Part shown: in pieces, positions 35,504-43,227 of the stretch | Layout: each line of letters starts with the position of its first letter | Position numbering within the stretch: position 1 is the first letter of the stretch | Assembly (NCBI GenBank): GCA_046352935.1 | Contig: JAXMGR010000013.1 | Coordinates: forward strand, 60,796 to 124,795 | Length of the DNA: 64,000 nucleotides | Reading direction: 5' to 3' | Source: CAYWMY01 sp046352935 | GTDB taxonomy: Bacteria > Pseudomonadota > Gammaproteobacteria > Steroidobacterales > Steroidobacteraceae | The notes under the pieces: model-generated | The model's input: the letters and a program-made list of their open reading frames with translations, nothing else | What the model was told of the DNA's origin: nothing | Databases searched by the model: none | Program-made: the position numbers and the translations under genes

Positions 35504-37408
35504 ATGTCGAAGCACTCCCTGACCAGCCTCGTCGGCTCGCTGGCATTCAGCGCGGCCCTACTGTTCGGAAGCAGCGCGTTCGCGCAGACCACCAACTCAC
35601 CGCCGGTCATCTCATTGCCCGATCCTCCGGCGAGCACCATCTGGCCCGGCAACTGGCTCCACGTTCATCCCGTGGCGACGGATGCGGACAAGGACCGTCT
35701 GACGTACTCGATCGTCAACAAGCCTGCGTGGGCGACCTTCGAACCCAGCAACGGATACCTCGACGGGGTGCCCGGACAGGCCGGCATCGGTACCTACTCC
35801 AATATCGTGATCTCGGTGAGCGACGGCAAGACGAGCGTGTCGCTGCCGCCGATCGGTTTCCGCGTCCCGGCTTCCAACACGCCGCCCACGATTTCGGGCA
35901 CGCCACCGGCCACCGCCACTGTGGGCGTGCGATACACGTTCAGGCCCACCGCTTCGGACATCGACGGACAGACGCTGACCTTCTACCGTTCGAACGCACC
36001 GACGTGGGCTGCATTCAACACCGCCACCGGGGAACTCACCGGTGTACCGACGTCGAGCAACGTCGGCACCTACTCCGGCATCACGGTTGGGGTCAGCGAC
36101 GGCGTCTCCAAGACTGCGCTGCCCATGTTCGCGATCAACGTGGTTGCATCGTCGACATCGACGTCGTCTACGACCACCACATCGCCAACGACCTCGACCA
36201 CGTCGCCGACCACAACGACCTCCACGACGACGACCACCACCACCTCGGCTGCTGCGACCACGACGAGCTCGACAACCACTTCGACGAGCTCGACCGGCAA
36301 CGTCGCGCCGACGATCACCGCAGTGGCGCCACCGTCCACCATATGGCCGGGCAACTGGCTGCACTACCACCCGGTCGCCTCGGATGCGAACGGCGATCGC
36401 CTGACGTTCTCGATCGTCAACAAGCCGTCGTGGGCCAGCTTCGACTCAAGTAACGGATACCTTGACGGAATTCCGGGGCAGGCCGGTGTCGGCACCTACT
36501 CGAACATCCAGGTCTCCGTCAGCGACGGCAAGACCACGGTTTCGCTGCCGGCCTTCGGCTTCCGCGTCCCGGCGTCGAACACGCCGCCGACCATCTCGGG
36601 TACACCGCCGGCCACTGCGAAGGTTGGCGTGCCCTACTACTTCAAGCCCACGGTATCGGACATCGACGGCCAGACGCTGCGCTTCTATCTGACGGGCCGT
36701 CCGGTGTGGGCGACGTTCAACATCAATACCGGCGAGCTGTCGGGAACACCGACCTCGGGTGATGTCGGGACGTACGCCAACATCCTGATCCAGGTCGGCG
36801 ACGGCATGGTCAAGACCTCGCTGCCGGTGTTCTCGATCAGTGTCTCCACCTCATCGACAGCGGCGACCAACACGGCTCCCGTCATTTCCGGAATTCCGTC
36901 GACGAGTGTGGTGCAGGGCACGACCTACACCTTCCAGCCGACGGCTTCGGATGCGAACGGCGACCCGCTGACCTTCTCGGTCGTCAACAAGCCGGCTTGG
37001 CTCACGTTCAGCACGTCGACGGGTCGTCTCTCAGGCATCCCGTCGCCCAGCGATGTGGCTCAGTACCAGAGCATCCAGATCACGGTTTCGGACGGCAAAT
37101 CGTCGGTGAGCCTGGCGCCGTTCAGCCTGAATGTCATCCAGGCCGGGACGAAGTCGATCACCGTGTCCTGGCTGCCGCCGACGACCAACACCGACGGATC
37201 GACGCTGACGAATCTGGCCGGACATAGAATCTACTACGGCACCGCATCGAGCACCCTGGACCGAAGTGCGTCAGTGACGGGCACCGGCATCACGTCCTAC
37301 GTCATCAGCAACCTGGCCGCAGGCACGTACTACGTGTCCGTGGCCGCGGTGAACAGCAGCGGCATCGAAGGTCCGCGCAGTGCGGTAGTCGGTCGCACGG
37401 TCAACTGA
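35504..37408 (+). CDS. secreted protein with five Ig-like (He_PIG/cadherin-like) repeats and an Fn3-like end
   Basis: A 634-residue exported protein: signal peptide (1-28), two putative Ig domains (about 32-215), a ~50-residue Thr/Ser linker, three more Ig domains (about 265-540) and a fibronectin III-like domain (about 545-634, TVSWLPPTTNTDGS to SAVVGRTVN). Each repeat carries variants of DANGDxLTFSIVNKPxW and GxLxGxPxxxxVGTYxxIxxxVSDG, the He_PIG pattern often seen in calcium-binding or adhesive surface proteins. No cell-wall, autotransporter or PEP-CTERM anchor was seen. Probably an extracellular or biofilm-matrix protein; ligand unknown. Confidence 0.85.
   Translation: MSKHSLTSLVGSLAFSAALLFGSSAFAQTTNSPPVISLPDPPASTIWPGNWLHVHPVATDADKDRLTYSIVNKPAWATFEPSNGYLDGVPGQAGIGTYSNIVISVSDGKTSVSLPPIGFRVPASNTPPTISGTPPATATVGVRYTFRPTASDIDGQTLTFYRSNAPTWAAFNTATGELTGVPTSSNVGTYSGITVGVSDGVSKTALPMFAINVVASSTSTSSTTTTSPTTSTTSPTTTTSTTTTTTTSAAATTTSSTTTSTSSTGNVAPTITAVAPPSTIWPGNWLHYHPVASDANGDRLTFSIVNKPSWASFDSSNGYLDGIPGQAGVGTYSNIQVSVSDGKTTVSLPAFGFRVPASNTPPTISGTPPATAKVGVPYYFKPTVSDIDGQTLRFYLTGRPVWATFNINTGELSGTPTSGDVGTYANILIQVGDGMVKTSLPVFSISVSTSSTAATNTAPVISGIPSTSVVQGTTYTFQPTASDANGDPLTFSVVNKPAWLTFSTSTGRLSGIPSPSDVAQYQSIQITVSDGKSSVSLAPFSLNVIQAGTKSITVSWLPPTTNTDGSTLTNLAGHRIYYGTASSTLDRSASVTGTGITSYVISNLAAGTYYVSVAAVNSSGIEGPRSAVVGRTVN
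35636..36855 (+). repeat. duplicated two-domain unit within the Ig-repeat gene
   Basis: DNA of about 518 bp at 35636-36153 recurs at 36338-36855 with constant offset of 702 bp and only scattered differences; both copies start with ACCAT.TGGCC.GGCAACTGG. The segment between them (36154-36300) encodes the Thr/Ser linker. This indicates internal duplication of a two-domain module. Confidence 0.75.
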
Positions 37409-37444
37409 CCCGCGATCCGACTCGTCAGCAGACTCATCAGGAAC

Positions 37445-37482
37445 AGCGGCCGGTCACAGGAGTGACCGGCCGCTGCCGTTTC
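37445..37482 (+). terminator. strong hairpin downstream of the Ig-repeat gene
   Basis: AGCGGCCGGTCAC and GTGACCGGCCGCT form a perfect 13-bp stem with loop AGGA, followed by GCCGTTTCC. The short T-run makes it a likely intrinsic terminator, and it may act in both directions between the convergent genes. Confidence 0.75.
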
Positions 37483-37594
37483 CGGACCCAGCCAGCCTCC
37501 GAGTCCACCCGATTTCGGGCCGCGCGCGGCCGGGGAGCGTCACGAAGGGCGAACCCGAACCGCGGGCGGTCCCTCATGGGACCAAGGTAGCTGG

Positions 37595-38446
37595 CTACTG
37601 GAAAGTCCCGACCCCGTTCTGGTTCGCGATACCCGCAACCGGAGTCCAGGTCGACTCGATCAGGGACTTCTCGCCCTTGCGCCAGGCTTCGAGGTGGATG
37701 CGGTACGCATCCACGAATTCAGGCGGACATCCCGTCATGTCCATGGCCGCCGCACGTTCAACGTAGCGGGCATTCACACTGACGGCCTTGTCGACACCGC
37801 CCCCGACCTCCCGGAGGATGCGCGTGTCCTCACGCAGAACGCGGAGGATGCTGCGGCCGGCCGCGCGCCGATCCGGCGGTGTGGCGGGGTTCTGGAAGTT
37901 CTGCAACGCCGTCGCGACGACGTCCTGCTCGTCGGGTGAAAAATGCCGGTCCTCCACAGGCGTACTTCCAGCGGGAGAGGTTGCCCACACGACTGCGCCA
38001 CTTTTCTTGCGCCGGAGGTAGACCTCCATCACCGCGACCGGACCGGCACCCTCGACCCAGTCGGACACCCCCGCGCCAGCGAGATCATCTGCGAATCGAT
38101 GCCGCCGGGCATGAAAAGTCACCCTGCCCTTCCACTCGCCACTTCCAGAGCCACCGGCTCCGCGGACCGGGATCAACTCGAACACCGGCCGTAATTCCTC
38201 CACCGTGATGTAGCGCTCGCGATCACCGTCGGGCGCCCAGTACGCGCTGATCCATGCATGCCCCTCGACCGTACCCCGGGCCTGGATCGCGGTCCTCAGT
38301 CGATCCTCGACCCACGGCCTTGCGAGTTCGCCCGTAGCAGGAGTGGCCTCGCCTTTCACGGCCCGGTCGTGGCCGGATCGACCGCAGGACAGCAGCATCG
38401 GAGCCGCGACAGTCATGAGGAGCAGCAGGCTCCGGCGCGTCGCCAT
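37595..38446 (-). CDS. predicted lipoprotein of unknown function
   Basis: No family recognised. The 283 residues start with a twin-Arg-like lipoprotein signal ending in MLLSC, then a ~250-residue soluble region. Notable segments: EGHAWISAYWAPDGDRERYITVEEL, a stretch around RVTFHARRHRF, and a C-terminal MTGCPPEFVDAYRIHLEAWR. An upstream ATG at 38515 would bury the signal, so 38446 is preferred. It is the last gene of the minus-strand glycan operon; a role in glycan handling at the envelope is only inferred from position. Confidence 0.65.
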   Translation of the reverse strand: MATRRSLLLLMTVAAPMLLSCGRSGHDRAVKGEATPATGELARPWVEDRLRTAIQARGTVEGHAWISAYWAPDGDRERYITVEELRPVFELIPVRGAGGSGSGEWKGRVTFHARRHRFADDLAGAGVSDWVEGAGPVAVMEVYLRRKKSGAVVWATSPAGSTPVEDRHFSPDEQDVVATALQNFQNPATPPDRRAAGRSILRVLREDTRILREVGGGVDKAVSVNARYVERAAAMDMTGCPPEFVDAYRIHLEAWRKGEKSLIESTWTPVAGIANQNGVGTFQ

Positions 38447-38567
38447 TCCCGCGCCCGCGTCGGCGGGATCCCGCTCCCGATTTTCACCCGGTCGAACCGG
38501 CATCGCCGTTTTCATCCTGGATCCCCTCCTGTCACACGTTGCCTGCAGTTCTGATCGACTGCGGACT

Positions 38568-39806
38568 TCATTCGCCCTCCACCGAAGCGCGATCCGCCGG
38601 CTGGCGGGTTTCCGGGCCGGAGAGTCGCTGCCTGATCGAACGGCGCAGGGCCTTCATGTCCTCGACGAGCTGACCCTTGCGAACCCCGAGACCGTGTTTC
38701 CACCGCCCGTACCAGGCTCCAGGCCTGAACGCGAGCAGGCTCCAGGTCGTGGAATCGGTGGCTCCGAGCGTGTACTTGTACGGCTCGGTCCCACGAAGAA
38801 AGTCGTAGTCGCCGATACCTTCCTGAATCATGGCCTGCATGCAATAGACGTGGATGACGACGCCCGGTGAGTACTTGACGAATTCGTCTGTCTCGCTGCG
38901 GCCACTCAGATAGAACTGCAACGACCTTCCGGCCTTGAATCCGTACAACGATGCTGCCACCTTGCCGTTGATGCGCAGGAAGGCGAGCACGAGTCCCCCT
39001 CTTGCGAGGAAGGCTCGCGCGGTCTCGAGATGAAAGCGCTGGCTGTCCGCGCTGTTGAATGCGCCGGCGAACCCCGTTCCGACCCAATGCTGCTGATGCA
39101 TGCTCATCATCGTGCGCATCGCATCATCCAGCTCGGCCGGATCCGCGATCCGCTGGAACTCGACCTCGAACTCGCGCTCGAGGCGACGCTGCATGTACGA
39201 CAGACGCTTGCGGTGACTCGCCGAAAACTGCTTCAGCGTATCGTCCCAGGTCGCACTCAGCGGGGTGTGAGGGCAGGTCTCGCCCGGTTGCCGTTGCACG
39301 GTCCAGCGTGCCTGCCCGAGCCTGTCGAGCAACAGTTCGGACACTCCACTCAGATCACGAAGGTCTCTGAGGACGAGAACATCGAACGACACGTCACGAA
39401 GATGACCTGCGATGGCCGCGGCGACGGTAGGAGCATGGCGCGTCTCGCACAGGATCCCGAGGTAGTCGGAAATACCCGAGGCAAGGAACTGCAGGGTCTC
39501 GAGACGAACAGGACCGAGGACCGGCTCCGAACGGATCATCAGCGGCGCTATGCCGACGACGACCCCAACCACCTCAACGACCACCAGGTGCAGGACACAT
39601 CCGCGTTCGGCACCACCGAAATGGCGCCACCAGTTGCGCTGCCAGTCGAATGACTTGAACGCCGAGACGCTCGTCGCGTCCTGCAACCGTCTCCAGTCGC
39701 TCTCGAGCCGGTCGAACCCTTCGTCATCCGCGACGACGCGCACGCAGATCTGGCGTTCACCTGCCGGGACCTGATCCGCGATCTCAGGCGAGGGCGGGCA
39801 TGTCAT
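38568..39806 (-). CDS. GNAT-type acyltransferase of the CelD/BcsL (FemAB-like) family
   Basis: The 412 residues show the two-lobe layout of this family: an N-terminal lobe with WRRLQDATSVSAFKSFDWQRNWW and a C-terminal acyl-CoA lobe with FLRINGKVAASLYGFKAGRSLQFYLSG and GDYDFLRGTEPYKYTLG. Such proteins occur in exopolysaccharide loci, where they are thought to acylate sugars or amino groups. The substrate is not known. It follows the PIG-L deacetylase by 3 bp, which suggests a deacetylate-then-reacylate pair. Confidence 0.85.
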   Translation of the reverse strand: MTCPPSPEIADQVPAGERQICVRVVADDEGFDRLESDWRRLQDATSVSAFKSFDWQRNWWRHFGGAERGCVLHLVVVEVVGVVVGIAPLMIRSEPVLGPVRLETLQFLASGISDYLGILCETRHAPTVAAAIAGHLRDVSFDVLVLRDLRDLSGVSELLLDRLGQARWTVQRQPGETCPHTPLSATWDDTLKQFSASHRKRLSYMQRRLEREFEVEFQRIADPAELDDAMRTMMSMHQQHWVGTGFAGAFNSADSQRFHLETARAFLARGGLVLAFLRINGKVAASLYGFKAGRSLQFYLSGRSETDEFVKYSPGVVIHVYCMQAMIQEGIGDYDFLRGTEPYKYTLGATDSTTWSLLAFRPGAWYGRWKHGLGVRKGQLVEDMKALRRSIRQRLSGPETRQPADRASVEGE

Positions 39807-39809
39807 GGC

Positions 39810-40697
39810 TCATCCATCCCTGAACTCCCGACACAGAGCGGCATACTCGGCGAGTGGCAGCGCACAGAAAGCTTCAGCGTATCTCCGGCCATGCCTTGGA
39901 CGCATCATCGCCCGATACGCGTTGAGTCCGAGGATGCCATGCTCGAAATCGGCCTCGGCGAGCTGGCTGCGATAATGCGCGAGTGCGGCCCGCTTGATGT
40001 CGACCACCGCATCGATGGACACCAGGCAATTGGGATGCTGCGGGGTCCACACCTCGTAGGCGTGGACAGCGAACTCCGACCAGGAACCCGACGCCGCTGT
40101 CAGAAGAACGGCACTGGCCGCACGATGGTCCGGGTGCTGCTCGAGAAAGGATGGCACGTAGACGATCTGCGGCCTCGTGCGGGAGAGTTCAGCGGCCAGC
40201 CGTCCGGCGATCACCTTGTCTTCATCGAGTCGTCCATCGACCGCATCGAGGAAGACCGCATCCGTCACACCCAGCGTCCTGAGCGCCGCATCCGCTTCGG
40301 CCTTTCGCACGCCGACCAGCCGCTGCTGTGCTTCCTGCAGCGCCGCTCCACCGAGCCCGTGCAACGCCGAACTGCCCTGTCGCCCGTCCGTCAGGAAAAC
40401 GACCGTCACCGGTCCGCCCGCCCTCCGGTGCAGGGCAACGGCACCACCGCACCCCAGCACTTCATCGTCCATGTGCGGCGCCAGGACCATGACGCGTTCA
40501 CAACCCGGCGTCCAGTCCAGGTCCATCCCATGGAAGCTGTTCGCAGCCCGGAGCAGGCCACGGTAGTTCCTGCTCGAAGGAGCCAGGAGTCCCGTCAGAC
40601 CCGGCAGACGCATGAGCCGACTCAGCACGCGCTGTGCCCCTTCGCCGGGAGTTCGGCAGGAAGTCCCCACCTCTTCCCGGCGGCAATGCTGTACCAA
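39810..40697 (-). CDS. PIG-L/LmbE-family N-deacetylase
   Basis: Zn-dependent deacetylase of N-acetylated sugars. The metal and catalytic motif is VLAPHMDDEVLGCGGA, with the second ligand in FLEQHPDHRAA. The length fits the family. The frame opens with TTG at 40697; a GTG at 40628 with AAGGGG 8 nt upstream is a plausible shorter start. Position between GH1 and acyltransferase genes suggests it unmasks an amino sugar for N-acylation. Confidence 0.87.
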   Translation of the reverse strand: MVQHCRREEVGTSCRTPGEGAQRVLSRLMRLPGLTGLLAPSSRNYRGLLRAANSFHGMDLDWTPGCERVMVLAPHMDDEVLGCGGAVALHRRAGGPVTVVFLTDGRQGSSALHGLGGAALQEAQQRLVGVRKAEADAALRTLGVTDAVFLDAVDGRLDEDKVIAGRLAAELSRTRPQIVYVPSFLEQHPDHRAASAVLLTAASGSWSEFAVHAYEVWTPQHPNCLVSIDAVVDIKRAALAHYRSQLAEADFEHGILGLNAYRAMMRPRHGRRYAEAFCALPLAEYAALCREFRDG

Positions 40698-40701
40698 AGC
40701 C

Positions 40702-41982
40702 TCACGGCTCCGTCCCCGAACGGTGCGTCATACAGTACTCGCGGAATCGCTCGCCGGCCGGGCGCACCTCGCGCCGCTGACTCTCGAAGTCTACGGCGGC
40801 AAGACCGAATCTGGCATTGAATCCCTCGGTCCATTCGAAATTGTCCATCAACGACCAGTAGAAGTAACCGCAGACCGGCAACCCGTCGCTCCGCGCCTCG
40901 TCGAGGGCCCGGAGGTGCTCCGCAACGAACCAGTCGCGCAGGTGCTCGTCATCAGTGGCGATGCCGTTCTCCGTGACCATCAGCGGGAGTCCGTACCGGG
41001 CAAAGCGACGCAGGACGAAGCGCAGACCCGCGGGATATACCTCCCATCCCAGCGAATTGAAGGTTCGATGTCGCGAACCGCTCTGCTCCTTGCACTCGGC
41101 ACCGAAGAGCATCGCTGCGCCGTGCGGATGCCAGGCAACGCGCTGTCTCGTGTAGTAGTTCAGCCCGATGAAGTCGAGGACACGCCGCGGCCTCCGCCCG
41201 AGGAGCGCGAACGGCAGACCGTTCATCGCAAAATCGCGCAGGGCGGCGACCATCCTGTCCGAGGCCCGACCCGGATCCTTCGCCTCGACGTGAGGTGCGC
41301 TGTGCGCGAATCCGACCATCGCATCGGGACGGTGTGCGTGCAGCGCGTCGTATGCGACCACGTGCGCCCGGCACTGATTGCGCATCGCCAGCAGACCACC
41401 GAACCAGGAACCCGGGCGGCACGGCGGCCAGTCTCCGGTAACGTACGCGCGCTTGACGTACACGGTGGGCTCGTTGATGGTCAGGAAATACCGCACCCGA
41501 CCGCACAGTTGCGGCGCTACGAAGTCGACGTAGCGCCGGAACCGGTCGACGCTGCTGCGCTTCGTCCAGCCTCCGGTGCGCGTGAACCAGGCTGGATTGG
41601 TGAAATGGTGAAGCGTGACGACCGGCTCGATGCCTCGCTCGAGCAAAGCGTCGATGACCCTGAGGTAATGCGAGAGCGCCGACTGGCTCCACTGCCCTTC
41701 ATCAGGTTCGATGCGACTCCACTCGATCGAGAATCGGTGCGCATTGTGGCCGAGAGACCGCGCCAGGTCGAAGTCCTCTTCATAGAGATCGAAGTGACGG
41801 CACGCATCGCCGGACTGGAACGGGAGTCGCCCGGCCTGCTCGAAGTCCCACCAGTCGTTGTAGCGGTTGCCTCCCTCGACCTGGTGGCTCGCCGTTGATG
41901 CTCCGCACAGGAACCGGCCCGCCGCCGGTTCACGACCCGCTGCCGGGCAACTGCGTTCCCGTGGACCCTCGTGCATGGTCAC
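40702..41982 (-). CDS. glycoside hydrolase family 1 (beta-glucosidase-like)
   Basis: The 426 residues (GTG 41982; ATG 41976 also possible) carry the retaining GH1 signatures: VVTLHHFTNPAWF, acid/base Glu in FLTINEPTVYV (about residue 171), GLNYYTR and nucleophile Glu in LMVTENGIATDDEH (about residue 338), then YFYWSLMDNFEWTEGF. No signal peptide, so probably cytosolic. A glycosidase inside a biosynthetic operon could edit lipid-linked intermediates or act as a transglycosylase; its substrate is unknown. Confidence 0.92.
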   Translation of the reverse strand: MTMHEGPRERSCPAAGREPAAGRFLCGASTASHQVEGGNRYNDWWDFEQAGRLPFQSGDACRHFDLYEEDFDLARSLGHNAHRFSIEWSRIEPDEGQWSQSALSHYLRVIDALLERGIEPVVTLHHFTNPAWFTRTGGWTKRSSVDRFRRYVDFVAPQLCGRVRYFLTINEPTVYVKRAYVTGDWPPCRPGSWFGGLLAMRNQCRAHVVAYDALHAHRPDAMVGFAHSAPHVEAKDPGRASDRMVAALRDFAMNGLPFALLGRRPRRVLDFIGLNYYTRQRVAWHPHGAAMLFGAECKEQSGSRHRTFNSLGWEVYPAGLRFVLRRFARYGLPLMVTENGIATDDEHLRDWFVAEHLRALDEARSDGLPVCGYFYWSLMDNFEWTEGFNARFGLAAVDFESQRREVRPAGERFREYCMTHRSGTEP

Positions 41983-42058
41983 TCAATGCCGTTCGGATCT
42001 GGTCAACGGCACACTCACCGTGTGGTATCGCGCCATGGCGACCAGCCGGGCGAGGCCG

Positions 42059-43216
42059 TCAGGCCACGATCTCATTGCCAGCCGGGCGGCCAGCCATCAC
42101 ATCGTTGAACAGGTCGATCATCTCGCGCGCCGCCCTCTCCCACGTGAACATCCTGGAACGTTCCAGACCCGCGTCCCGACAGCGCTGACGCAGCCCTTCG
42201 TCGGTCAGCAACTGCAGGAACGTGCCAGCCATCTCGTCGATGTCGTCCGGATCGTAGTAGCGCGCCGCTTCGCCCAGCACCTCCGGCAGCGCTCCGGCCC
42301 GCGCGGCGGCGACCGGACAACCGCTCGCCATGGCCTCCACGCCGACGAGGCCGAAGGCCTCGTAGTAGGACGGGAAAGCGAAGCAGTCGGCCATGTTGTA
42401 GAGATACGGCAGATCATCGTTCGGCACCTGGTCGAGGAACCGTATACGGTCCTTCACACCGAGCTCGGCGATGAGATCGATTTCCGCCGAATACTTCCAT
42501 CGTGGCTGGCCGGCGACGACGATGTCGTGCGGCACCTTCGCGGCGATCCGCGCGAAGGCACGCGCGAAGTTGGCGAAGTTCTTCTGCGGGAACAGCATAC
42601 CGACGAAGAGCAGGAACCGATCCGGCAGACCATAGCGCCTGCGAGCATCCGCGAGCGCCGTCCGATCATCGATCGGCCGGAACTTCGGGTGGCAGCCGTG
42701 GTAGACACGCCGGATCCGCGTCGGCGGCAGGTGGTCGAAGCGGACCAGGTCACGCTTCATCATGTCCGAGATCGAAACCACGGCGTCAGCCCGGTGCACC
42801 CAGAGATGAGCGTGCAGGAACCACTCGAACCGGTGCCGCCACGTCAGAGACTCGGGCACGACGTGCGAATCGACGCCGTGGACGATCAGCACTTTCCTGT
42901 AGCGTCCGAAAACGGGCACCGACCAGAATGGATTGAAGAACAGGTCCAGCTTCAGCCGCCTCGCGACAGGTGGCAGAACGACCTGCTCCCAGTAGATCGT
43001 CCAGCCCAGAGACTTGCGGGTGGCGACTTCAGTGCAGTTCGGATAGTGAGGCTGGTACTGGCCCATGCCGTTCCGCTCGGCACAGAAGCCCGGATAGATC
43101 AGGACATACTCGTTGGTCCGGTCGACTTCCAGCAGGTTGCGCACGATCTCGTGCGTATAGATCCCCGGACCGCCCCAGGACCTGTCGTGGCTCAACATGG
43201 AAATGCCGATTCGCAC
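42059..43216 (-). CDS. GT4-type glycosyltransferase
   Basis: A 385-residue GT-B enzyme. N-terminal acceptor half starts with GISMLSHDRSWGGPGIYTHE; C-terminal donor half has FVGMLFPQKNFANFARAF and the E-x7-E region in FAFPSYYEAFGLVGVEAMASG followed by CPVAAA. It probably adds a hexose from a nucleotide sugar to a lipid-linked glycan on the cytosolic side. It lies 11 bp from asnB. Confidence 0.92.
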   Translation of the reverse strand: MRIGISMLSHDRSWGGPGIYTHEIVRNLLEVDRTNEYVLIYPGFCAERNGMGQYQPHYPNCTEVATRKSLGWTIYWEQVVLPPVARRLKLDLFFNPFWSVPVFGRYRKVLIVHGVDSHVVPESLTWRHRFEWFLHAHLWVHRADAVVSISDMMKRDLVRFDHLPPTRIRRVYHGCHPKFRPIDDRTALADARRRYGLPDRFLLFVGMLFPQKNFANFARAFARIAAKVPHDIVVAGQPRWKYSAEIDLIAELGVKDRIRFLDQVPNDDLPYLYNMADCFAFPSYYEAFGLVGVEAMASGCPVAAARAGALPEVLGEAARYYDPDDIDEMAGTFLQLLTDEGLRQRCRDAGLERSRMFTWERAAREMIDLFNDVMAGRPAGNEIVA

Positions 43217-43227
43217 CGTCGACCTCG

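Noticed and set aside
35612..36370. 252-codon minus-strand frame with Val/Gly/Arg runs opposite the Thr/Ser linker
   Set aside because: The runs are the reverse complement of ACC/ACG/TCG codons of the linker in the real plus-strand gene.
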